NCBI GenBank assembly: GCA_037176885.1
Contig: JAWWNJ010000108.1
Span: 186,001 to 250,000 of the forward strand
DNA length: 64,000 nucleotides
Origin: Favolaschia claudopus
Lineage: Eukaryota; Basidiomycota; Agaricomycetes; Agaricales; Mycenaceae
Direction: 5' to 3'
The notes under the pieces were generated by a model, which searched no databases, was not told where the DNA came from, and saw only the letters and a program-made list of their open reading frames with translations. This document shows, one piece after another, positions 33,061 to 43,382 of the stretch. The stretch's first letter is position 1; each line of letters begins with the position of its first letter. The position numbers and the translations under genes are program-made.

Positions 33061-35680
33061 TCAAAAATCTTCGATATCGTCGGTTTCCAACCATCCCCCG
33101 TCGTCCGGCGTATCCTTGATCTCCGACCAACCACCCCGTCCGTCTTCGTCCTCCGGAATATCCACATTATCGCTAGGTAAGTCCCCTTCCCCAAGCTGAT
33201 GCGGACCATTCCCACCCGACGCGAACGTCAGACTCGAGAACAGGCGATGCGACGAGGGAGCTTGTGGTTGAGTGTGCTTTGCGTCGCGAGCCTTCAGAAC
33301 TCCCCCAAGGCCAAGTACAACATCAGCACCGCTCCATCCGCCCAGTTGCCATCCTTCACTCGCCTACACGCAAAACACAATCAATATCATGGCCTCTGTA
33401 AGCGGGGAAAAGCCATACCTTCAACGTCGCATCCTCCACAATCCACCCACGCACATCACGCACCGCATCCCAAGCGTCCTTTTCTTTGGCAAGGTAGTCG
33501 AAGAATTCAGGCTTGAATAGTTTCTGATTCCGCCGCGGTACTGGGGTGGGCAACGAGTGCAGTGTCCCGATAGTCAGTAGGTGAAATTGGTGCGGATTCG
33601 CTTGATACCACTAAGTGCAGCCCGTTAGTGATATTGAGTAAGCGGTCAGAGCTTTGTATCAGTACCGCTTCGCCACCGCTAGAATCAATCCAACTCAGCC
33701 AGTCGGCGACATTTCCGCACTCCTCGACTTCATTACAGAACTGAGAGTAGTTCTGGTGGATATATAAAGAAAAAAGGGACGAATCGATGGGGGAATTGGC
33801 GTATAACAACTGTCAGACCACCGTCAGTCTAAGGGTGGAAGAAAGATGCGGTTAGGCGGCGCGTACATCAATATTGACTCGGCTTGTTCTCCGGGCATGA
33901 TTAGGCAAGTGGGAAGGCAAGTTTGGGGGATCCTTGAGCGTAGCATCAAGGTCCTTGTCCTTCTGGATATCTTTGGCTGTCGCACTCGGATTCGGCGGGT
34001 CTCCCTTTCCTGAAAACAATGATTAGTTCGAGTAGCGAAGACAACTTCGTACTTTACGTTTATTGTACAACACTTTCCCGATTAGATGAAAGAGGTGCAA
34101 GCTCTGTTCCCTTCTCGTAACGGCCTCTAAAACCAACTTGGCGTTTGCGCTCGAGGACTTCCTACGCCCTTTCCCACTAGGCAACTCGACGATGCAAGAA
34201 AACTGCAGGGCCATGATCGCACTCCGAATATCGCCGTTTGAGGTCTCGATGATAATATCCAGCGTCTCCTTGGATGGAGCCGGCCCGCGCGCTAGCGGCG
34301 AAGAGAAATGAGAAGAAATTAGAGCTTGCAAAGCTTTCTTCATCAGTGTCGGAGCAATGGGATTGAACCTATGAGCGCCATGGTCGTCAGAGAGACGTGA
34401 ACCTCAAAAATATTGTATCCCTACCCAATCTGCGTGACATACGGCCCATGCAGGAGGTCTTTGGCAATAATAGTGCGGACATCCAGCACACCGTCACGCC
34501 CTTTGCCCCACGACCCACTAGCCAATCGCTCATCACTAGCTTCACCCCGTAACCCGGCATCGCTCACGATGATCACAATCGGTATAGGGTCCACCAATTG
34601 CGCTGTGACAATGGCTTGTAGAGCAGCATGGAATCGCGACTGCGTATTGGCATGTAGGATATTCGGCAAATCCTCCAATAAAATGATCTGGCGATTGCGT
34701 GTCGGGGTAGTACGACTTGAGGACGATGACTGGGAAGATGAGAGTTTGGGATCGCGTTCACTGTCAGTGAAAATAGTTTGGCATGTCGATGCACGCGTCA
34801 GGAAGGCCTCGAATTTAGAGAAAAGCCCTTCTTGGTCAGAATCATAAGTCTGTGCGTAGCCGGAGCCTGGTGGTTGCCGATCCTCTGACAAGGCTTGAGT
34901 GAATCAAAGAATGCAAGAGAGAGTTGAACGCCGTACCGTCAAAAAGTCCTGATGAGGACTCTCCCATGGCATTGCGCCATTCCAGTAACTCACACTGCAT
35001 TTCACGAGCCAGAACGCGCATCGTAGCCGTCTTTGCAGTGCCAGCCGGACCAGTCAAAGCGAGGATACGCTAAAATCCGCAAGTCAGCGATGAAGAGCAA
35101 TTGAAGATAAACTTACTCGGTATTTTCGCAATTTGCCAGATGGTCCGCCAACCAGAGCTTCGTCGAGCCATCGACGCACGTCCTGCACCTTCTTAACATG
35201 CACGGCTAATTCAGCCTATAATTTTGCTCAATACTCGAGCCTCCCACAAGTGGTAAATATGAATAGACCTCGGTGGTAGGTTCATGAATGTCGACCCAGA
35301 GTCGATCGTCTAACTGAGTTTAAGACGATATGTTGGAAAGATTGGTGAAATATAGCATACCGTCGGAATCAAAGTGTAAAGATTTCAAGGTCTCTTTAGC
35401 CTTGCCCTTGCCCTTTCCCTTCAAGTTCTGGCTTGATTGAGAAGCTGTCGGAGTGTTCGTCTGAGTTGAAGCGTTCGGAGGTGTAGGCGTGTTAGCAAAC
35501 TATCTTTCCATCTTAAATACAGACATCGTAGATGTGCCACTGAGAGCTCACTGCAGTCAGTGGGTTCAGTCTCGATGACTTTGAGTCGGTATCTCCTAGT
35601 TTGACGGTCGTAGCTTTTGTTTTTGCTTTTTTGGCAGGTTTTGCTTGAGTGCTAGTAGACTGAGAGGCCTTTGGTGGCAT
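33061..35680 (-). CDS. RAD17: Checkpoint clamp-loader protein RAD17
   Basis: A multi-exon minus-strand gene from the ATG at 35680 (MPPKASQSTSTQ, a Lys-rich head) to the stop at 33061. The AAA+ core is plain: LWVDIHEPTTEAELAVH, where RFC-like loaders begin, then Walker A GPAGTAKTAT, then Walker B RQIILLEDLPN with the Glu-Asp form typical of Rad17, then SNGDIRSAIMALQF (sensor 2 region). The tail is acidic and ends GGWLETDDIEDF, like the conserved end of Rad17 that contacts the 9-1-1 clamp. With RFC2-5 it loads the 9-1-1 clamp at damaged DNA to activate the ATR checkpoint. It sits 200-300 bp from TAF4 downstream and 232 bp from UBA2 upstream, all on one strand. No frame break was found. Confidence 0.88.
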
Positions 35681-35912
35681 ATGTGTATAGTTAGAAGCAC
35701 AGTAAACTGCTCGAGCCAAGTCCAGCGTCCTCCTTCAGCGTGGAACAGTGATCGTTGTGGACAAGTTGCTCGCGTCCGTCACAGATCACGCACCTTGTCA
35801 CATCCATTAACACGCGACGCGTCGTTTACTCGTTTCCCTGAATTAATATACAATATCAAGATACGCGCTCAGGCAGTCCAACTAGTACTGTACTTGGCAA
35901 TATACGACCGAC

Positions 35913-38469
35913 TCAGTCAATCTCGATGATATCATCATCTAGCTTATCGTCTATGCCGTCCATGAGAATCAAGCCATCCTCATCCAACTTCCGTTTCTTG
36001 CTTGGACTCTTGATGGCAGCATCTGAAGCTGCGGTGGTTCGCGGTCGCTTGGGTGTGGGCTCAAGGTCGATAATCTCGTCCCCACCATCATCGTCGGGGG
36101 CGGACCGCTTGAGCGATAGGCGAACTGGCGTTTCAGGCATCGGCGGGGGAAGCTTGACCTTACGCGGCGGTCGGGGTAGCGGGTCAGGTAGAATGAAAGG
36201 TGGTGCGCCAACGGGGTGGTCGGCACTGAAGCGGAAAGTGAGAATAGCAACGCAAGTGCAGATGAGAATCTTACGGTAAAACGCCCAGTCCTACAGAGAT
36301 AGTTGCGAGATCACCGTCCTCGTCTACGATGGTGAGGAACTTCCCCCTCGTAACATTCAGGCTATCCAGCGTCCTCTCGTTGTTGTCGTCCCAATCGGGA
36401 TCGCTAAGCACCCGTTTATCCTCGTAAACGCTGACCTCGCGCTCATCATCGCCAAGTAATCCCTTGACAATCTCCCCGAGCTTCGCGCGCTTTGGGTCAC
36501 ATCGTACCATAGCATATGTATCGCGACACACTCCACAGCCCGGGTTTGGTGGGCACATCGTGATCGTACTCAAAGGGACAGCAGGCTTGACCTGCAGATG
36601 TACGTTCCGCAGCTTGTCGTATGACTTGCGCAGGATCTGCAATGCCTGCAGAACGATGAGACCCGAAACGATGGCGTTGGTGGTCGCGATGGCAGGGATG
36701 ATGTTGCCAGCCATTTCTAGATTTCGGGTCGCGCTTCAGCAAGCCATGATGGAACGAAATTACGAAGCTACCTTTAACTTCCCAGCGCGTCTTCCCCTCA
36801 ATACCATAGGCAGCGGAACGAAGATTCGAGGTGGCCGTAACGAAATCAAGCGTGTCGTCGTCGTCTTTATCGAAGGAGATAGTATCCTCACCGGCTTGTA
36901 GACGAGCGGCTAGACGCTCGGTACTGGCGGAGTTTCGTCAGCAAAGGTTTGAATGGATTGCAGAAAAGGTACCTAGAAATAAAGAGAAGTACATTGTCTT
37001 TCAGTGAAAGCTGCTTCTGGTCCTTCAACCCAGAAGCGGCAGCCGACTTGCTTGTGCTTGCGTCACCGTTGACCTCCTTGGATTTGCTCCCACTCGCGAC
37101 AGCATTTGCAGATTTCGGAGCCCCGTTGGGTTTTCCGTTAGCGGCAGCGGACGGCGGAGGGTCCGCTCGGTGTAGAACGAACGAATCGTCTAAGATGCCG
37201 TCAAAGTCAAGGGGTACCGGCGGAGCGCGAGCGCGCCACATATCGGCCATGATGAGCAAGTTGCGAATGTCAGCGTTGAATACCTGATGAGATGATCAGA
37301 CATGTATGTATTTTAAGCAGTCATTGGCGAGCAAACTTTTTCAAAGACAAGTTTAGCAGCATTTTTAGCGGACGACGAGCGCAGTGCTTGGCGAACGGCG
37401 TGGAATGCCTGTGCTTCCCGGCGAAGGGTGGCTATTTCTTGTGCTAGCCAAAAAATTTCAGCAGCTGCAAAGAACCAAGACGATGAATGTGATATACCAT
37501 TCTCGCCTTGTTTTTCTGCTTCGTCGAGCTCCCCGACAGCGTCTTCGTCCTCTCCGAATAATTGTCTGGTTTCGAGTCAAAAGTGGCATTCACGGCGCAG
37601 CCAGATATACAGACCCCATAAGGTAACTTTTGCTCCAGACAATACAATGTATAGGTTGACTCGGCGTCGAACGAATGGTGCAGACGGGGAAAGTTTTCGG
37701 TGTGGGCTTCGGTATGCAGTCAAAGCATTCGGTCTTGTCCTACAGCAAGTTAGAAACACGTATGAGCGAAGGTTTGGAGAAAAATACCTTGAGGAGCGGC
37801 TGCACCTGTCCCAGGTAACCCGCCGTACCGCTCTCAACGAGCGGAATTTGAGCGGCCATGCACATCTTGTTCACGTGTCGCCGAGCGTCTAACGTCGGGT
37901 TCTAGACATCAAGTGCGTGCCTGCTGAGCGGGAAACGCACCGAGGTTATCAAGCGCATTGAGAACGATATCGAATTGTGAAAACCATTCAAGGTCGTATT
38001 GCGGCTCCTTGATATTGCCGTATATTGGGGTGATTTGAACATTGGGGTTGAATGGTGCGGCGGTTTGAGCGGCAACCTGAGCTCGCGGTAAGAGACTGCC
38101 CTCCAGAGGAAATGCCGGTATGCAGGAACCGACGAAGACCGAGTGAAGTGGCGAAACATACCAAAGCTTTACTCTGTTTGACGTCCTTCTTACGAAATAG
38201 AAATTGACGGTTGAGGTTAGACAAATCTATTGTATCGAGATCCAGAAGGGTAATTTTGCCGAAGCCTGTGAGCACAATATTTTTGACTGAAAACAGAGGG
38301 TCAGACGAGGACAAAATTAGCGCCGATACAGCGTGTAACGATACGCACGCAGTTCGCATCCTATTCCACCAGCTCCAACAAGTAGAACCTTGGTGTCCGC
38401 TAGCCGTTGGTGCAGTTCTGGACCGAGGATAGTCTTCGCGTAAGCTGTACGCGCTTTTGCGGTCGACAT
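35913..38469 (-). CDS. UBA2: SUMO-activating enzyme subunit 2 (E1)
   Basis: A multi-exon minus-strand gene, ATG at 38469 ([16 protein letters not shown]), stop at 35913. The adenylation domain has the nucleotide loop [16 protein letters not shown], then [18 protein letters not shown]. The zinc-site cysteines are in ECFDC and, near the end, NPGCGVC. The catalytic cysteine is in PVCTIRS. The ubiquitin-fold domain follows ([15 protein letters not shown]). The C-terminus has basic nuclear-localisation stretches (KRPRTT, PSKKRKL) and ends DDDIIEID, an acidic-hydrophobic run like a SUMO-interacting motif. With AOS1 it activates SUMO and passes it to UBC9. All catalytic elements are present, and the order and length fit the family. 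Confidence 0.92.
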
Positions 38470-39237
38470 TTTCAGTCAAAGGGTTGTTGGAGCGAGGAGA
38501 AGATAAATAGAGTTGGCTAGTCTCAGCAAACGTTTCGTTGCGCGTTCCCCAGCTCAATGAAGAGATCCAGGGCCCAAGCGACGATGAGGGTTATGGAGGG
38601 TAAAAGAGGGTAAAACGCGAATTGTCACGCTCGGACGCGAAGTCACGCAGTCACACACGTCCTTATCTTGAACGGCGATGAGCTCCCCGCAACAGTCGAG
38701 CTTCGGGCAAGTTCGGGGCTTCCCCATCCCCCAAATTAATTCTCCATCTTTTGGATGCTACTAGCTGCTGCGCCAGCACATTGAATTGCTTTGCGAACGT
38801 CTCTTCTCCCAGGTTCTGGGGTACTTAGTACTTGCTATGCGAATCGACACTTGCAATGGCAAATATCTCGTGCTTTGAACTCAAACTTCAACCAAATCCC
38901 TGTCGACAACCTTTATGTGCTCGATCTACGCTATACCTCTCACTGTTGGTATTTCGAAGCCTGCAACCATCGTAAATTGAGACAATCGGAGTCTCAGACA
39001 ACATGTCTCGCGCAATTTTCTGTGTTTCAAACAATCTATAGTCTTTCGAGTACTTTGACCTTGCGTGTCACAATCTTCCGAGTCTTCGATAAGGATACTG
39101 CAATTTGCACCAGAGTGGCTGACATGTCTTTGGGAGCGCCCTGTCAGCCACCCTGTCTCTCTTCGTCTGCTACCACCACCATCCCCTCCGAATCCTGTCC
39201 TCACTGAAATTGAACTACCCACACACACATAGAGAGT
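38470..39237. promoter_or_regulatory. Divergent promoter region, UBA2 / SxIP protein
   Basis: These 768 bp lie between divergent start codons. The part near 39130-39235 is pyrimidine- and CA-rich, as expected just upstream of a fungal start codon. No gene or repeat was recognised. Confidence 0.4.
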
Positions 39238-40939
39238 ATGTTCCAGCTTGTTGTTCACGATCGCAACTCAGCAAACCTGCCACAGATGCTGTCTTCATTC
39301 GAAAGCAAGGGCCCCAATGCCTCTTCAGGCTCCTTCGCTCGTTCTACAGCATCTACTACCTTCGCTAGTAGGCTTCGTCCACTCAATAAGCTTGCGGCGG
39401 CGGAAGTCGTCGCACCTTTTGAAACGAAGTCGACCACAGTGCCCAAGAAAGCAGCTTCAAAGCCCTTGGCGCCTCGCCTCTCCTCGCGGCCAAAGGCGAC
39501 AGTCGCTCAGCGTGCTCCTTTCGTTGTTCCGCTCAACTTCAACGGCCCTCGACGTGGACGAGTGACTGTTCAGCTCAAACCGAAGGTCATCTTGAATGAC
39601 GCGATCGTTAAGGCAAAAGTCTCGTCTCCCAGTCGTATCCCCAGACGCCGGATTGCATCGCGCGCCACGCGTTCTCCGGCGGTGAACAAGAAGTTCCAAG
39701 CGAGTACGCCGTCAAGGATTCCTATCGCAGTTCGTCGCATCTCCAGAGGACGGATAAGCTTGCCTATCGTGCGTCCTGCTCTGGTGCCCAAGAAGTTACA
39801 AGCGACTAATCCTTCAAAGATTCCTGTCGCCGCTCGTCGCTATCAACCAAGTGCACCTACTCCTCTTGCGAAGCCTTCGCCCATCCGTCGTTCTGTTACG
39901 TCTCGCATCCCGATTCGCATGCCCCGGCCCTCGCCGGATGTGTTCACCGCAGATCGCACTACCCCTTGCCCGGTATGTATGCCATCGACTCCGTCTCGTA
40001 TCCCGCGCTTTCGGTTCTCAACATCGCCCACGGCGCCGTCGCTGAGTTCACCCTTATCCATGGCTTCGGCATCGAGTTTTACGCCGTGCACATCGCCTGT
40101 TTTGGTGGTGACGGAGAATCGTTTGGTAGCATCGATGTCTTTTGCTGACGAGGGGGTTTCGATGGACATTTCAATGATGCCAGAGATTGGCGAGGAAGGT
40201 ATGACTGCTGGTCAGCCGATCATTCATAATCCTGAAATAAATTCTATCTCCAGATTCAAGTATACCGTCCACACCTACGGAGCTATCCATCACGGCCGAA
40301 TTCAACTCTTTCCTTGTCGGTCGTTTGGACAGCACTGATCCACCGTCTACCCTCGCCCGACCTTTACCTCTCGCGACCAAAACCACCTTGCCGCCAAGCC
40401 CTCCCCAGGAGGCCAGTCCCAACTTCTCTTTCATATCGGAACTGAAGGCGCGCTTGTCGTGGACTGGTCGCAAACCGTCTCCGTCGGATTTCATCTCTCG
40501 TCGTTCCAGCGCTACCGAGAATTTCGACCCAACGAGTGAGCTTCAGCAGGCCCTCGCCCGTCGTCGTCATGTCATGTCACAAACCTACACCAAAGCCACC
40601 GACGCACAACTACCATCATCACCAAAGCAGCCAACTCGGCAGCCGCTCGCTCCCCTCCCCTCGTTCGTAAACGGGGTTTTCGTCGACCGCCATGACTCTT
40701 CCCCTGCTATTGGGGTCGAAATCACAGAACACATCGATTGCAGTTCGCCTGCGGACTTTGCAATCACAGAAATAATTACCACGCCATTTGGTGCGCGTCG
40801 GGTGCGGAGGATGGTTATTCCGCCCCTCCAGGAAGGATCGCGGCCGTCGAGGGACCCGCGGATTGTTATGGAGCTGGATTTCTTGAGGGCGAGGCAGAAG
40901 GTGGGGAAGAGGAACTTGGAGACGAAGTTGCTGGATTGA
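39238..40939 (+). CDS. Basic disordered protein with repeated SxIP motifs; candidate microtubule plus-end tracker
   Basis: Two exons, 39238-40198 and 40254-40939, joined by a 55-nt GT-AG intron; 548 residues. SxIP motifs, the EB1-binding signature when flanked by basic and Pro/Ser residues, occur at about residues 132 (SRIP), 159 (SRIP), 193 (SKIP), 222 (SRIP) and 253 (SRIP), plus a weaker SSIP near 323. Each of the five lies among Arg, Lys and Pro. The region 60-260 has a strong positive charge, suited to binding microtubules. No motor, CH or coiled-coil domain was recognised. The C-terminus has a short ordered-looking stretch (TEIITTPFGARRVRRM, MELDFLRARQKVGKR). I infer a cytoskeletal role only from these motifs. 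An ATG at 39286 is an alternative start. Confidence 0.75.
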
Positions 40940-41116
40940 TTTTCTTTTTCTGCTTTATCTCTTTCTCTCATCATCTCATCTTGTGTTTGAATGTACGCTG
41001 TACAAGCTAGTATACACGTGTCCTTGTACAAATGAATCAAAACGCCCGAAAGTGTGTACTAAGCACGCGTGACGTCATACACTTTACTGAAGAATCAGCG
41101 CTTGTCCAGACCCATC

Positions 41117-41856
41117 ATGCCTCTGTTGCCTCCGTTGAACTTTCCTCAATGGCTGAAGGATAAATCCGACCTACTCAAGCCGCCTGTAAACAACTTTTGC
41201 CTCTACCAGGGAAAGGATTTCGTCGTCATGGTCGTTGGCGGCCCCAACGAGAGAAACGACTACCACGTTAACGAAACGGAGGCGAGCACTGGCTAATCTC
41301 GGTCCTCTGCACCGCGTCGAACGAATTTTGGTAGGAGTGGTTCTACCAGCACAAAGGTGGGATGCTCCTTCGCGTTGTCGACGAGGGCGTCTTCCGAGAC
41401 ATTCGTATTGAGGAGGGCGAAATGTTCTTGCTTCCGGGTACGCCTTGCAGGCAATTCTGAGTCTTTTCTGTTTGACTAGGTATCTTCAACTCCAGGTAAC
41501 ACTCCGCACAACCCTGTACGATTTGCCGATACCATTGGCCTCGTTATGGAGCGAGTTCGTCCGGAGTTGTCAATGGGTGAGTTATCGCACGTCTTTGAGA
41601 CGGTCTTTAAGGCGGATTTCTTAGATCGATTGAGGTGGTACTGTCGCTCCGGCGCTCACACCGAACCTACAATCATATATGAGGAATCCTTTCATGTTAC
41701 GGACCTGGGGACACAGCTGAAGCCCGTTATTCAAAGGTGCATTTGTCATTCGGGGACTTCCTCCGTTCTTTCTGAATTAACTCTGTTGTAAGATGGCAAG
41801 CGGACGAGAAGACTAGGACATGTAACGCTTGTGGAACCGTCGCCGATCCCAAGTAG
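41117..41856 (+). CDS. BNA1: 3-hydroxyanthranilate 3,4-dioxygenase
   Basis: Five exons: 41117-41281, 41335-41437, 41496-41576, 41625-41736, 41793-41856, giving 174 residues, the normal fungal length. It opens the ring of 3-hydroxyanthranilate to the precursor of quinolinate in de novo NAD synthesis (kynurenine pathway, cytosol). The cupin fold has [31 protein letters not shown] with the iron ligands His and Glu, then [15 protein letters not shown] with the third ligand His, then [14 protein letters not shown] with substrate-carboxylate residues. The C-terminal CNACG gives the CxxC of the second metal site. Intron 1 starts with GC (41282-41334). Another cupin gene lies on the opposite strand 360 bp away. 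Confidence 0.92.
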
Positions 41857-42215
41857 TGTGTAAAATGCAAGAAAATCTATGTACAGAAGGTAGCGGTTTG
41901 TATCATATTATTTTTATTGAGCTCGGGTTCGCTGGGCAACACCCATATCGTCAAGAATTTTGTTGCATGCTGACGCCTACTAGACGGATGCACTCGAGGT
42001 TACTCCGTAGCTATATGAGCACTCAACCCACATTAATTGATACTGAGTCTTGACCCGCCGATACCGCGTTCTGGAGTCGGTGTGAATGTATCCTTTGCCA
42101 CGAAAATGTGTCGATCAGGCTGTCTCTGGCTCGAATGCCTAACGAGCATGCAGCGTGATCTGATAGTCCGTCAGAGCAATATTCATATCCACTATGCAGT
42201 CCTCCCTCGAGTCAT
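41857..42215. other. Convergent gap between the two cupin genes
   Basis: These 359 bp hold the 3' flanks of both genes. No other feature was seen. Confidence 0.4.
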
Positions 42216-42917
42216 CTACGACACCCATCCCGGTGCAGAACCGTCTTTAGACTCGTCCTGGACGCTGGGGATGGGCAGAGAATTCGTTACGACTACATAA
42301 AGCCTTGCCCACTCAGAGGGGTGCGGATTAACCCATGCATGTTTTGTCCCCTTTTGCGATAAAACGTCGCCAGTCTGCAGGACCTTTTCCTCTCCGCTGT
42401 CCATTTTGACTTTGATTGGACCCTTCATGACCACGACGAAGTCAAAAGTGAGAGTACTGTCGCAACTGAGTATCAGGTGATGGCCATAGAAATGATTCAG
42501 AATATTACCGATGCATGTTCGATGCTGCACCAGGGGGGATATCGATGGCTCTGCTACGTAGCCATAGACGTGATGAATTCAAAGCGGAATCATCAGACAA
42601 TCCGAGCATGCACCGACCAAGAGATGCCTGGAACGTCAAACAAATTGGGACCACCTGCAGAGTTTTTTCCTTGAGATTCCTGTTTAGCCCAGTCCTTGGG
42701 GTCCTGATTGTCGATGGGCAGAGACGGGGCTGAGTACATGAAAGAGATTCTAGTCCCGTTCGGACGAGTCAAGGGCTGGACGAGGGCATCGGATTGGAAT
42801 GTGGAGAGGCCGTCGTCGGTATGCCCGGTAGTGACTCGGCGTACTGTAGTATTTGATCCCGATTGAGATAGAGCAGCGACAGATAGATAGATAACTCGCA
42901 CCTGGGGGAAGAGACAT
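42216..42917 (-). CDS. Small cupin-fold protein
   Basis: Four minus-strand exons: 42917-42902 (16 nt, MSLPP), 42843 to about 42645, about 42571-42513, and about 42468-42216; about 175 residues. The first half has VRRVTTGHTDDGLS and a loop with FMYSAPSLPIDN. The second half is a single cupin barrel: DIPPGAASNMHR, then TFDFVVVMKGPIKVKMDSGEEKVLQTGDVL, then KGTKHAWVNP. The candidate metal ligands are the His in NMHR and the His in KHAW; the usual HxH pair is not complete. This matches fungal cupin proteins of unassigned role, some encoded in metabolic clusters. No signal peptide. The substrate is unknown. Confidence 0.75.
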
Positions 42918-43382
42918 ATTTGAGTGTATGAATCAAGTGGCTTTACCATCGATATCCCACATTCGGTTTGAAGCTCCGCCTGGAGACCCAACCAAGCGGG
43001 ACGCCGCGAAAATTGGACAATTACTTTGATCGAATGAGAAGCTGCTAAAATCGAAAGTGTCTATCGCCTGCAAAACAGCTAAGTGTCAGCCGTAGGACAT
43101 GTTAGTCTCAGTTAGTCTCGCGGAGGAAATTGAGCACTTGGCGGCCCGGCAAGTTGCAAAGTTCGATTTCAAATTTTGATCAGGCAAAGTCGGCACAGCG
43201 GCATTGGATCGCGGATTGATTCTTGTTCGCCTTCCTCGCAGACTGAGATAGACCAAGCAGTCCAAGCTACCCCCAGCCCAACTCGAGCTTCCTTAGGCCG
43301 TGTCGCCTACCTCACGAGCGCGTCTACACTCTGCGTTCATGCAGTGCACTTACGCGTTCTATACACGACTCTTGTCTCAACA
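42918..43382. promoter_or_regulatory. Divergent promoter region, cupin / metallophosphatase
   Basis: A 465 bp interval between divergent starts. The segment 43240-43380 is C-rich and leads into the ATG at 43383. No TATA box was clearly placed. Confidence 0.4.

Noticed and set aside
37428..37892. Plus-strand 154-residue ORF
   Set aside because: Antisense to UBA2 exons carrying the catalytic cysteine.
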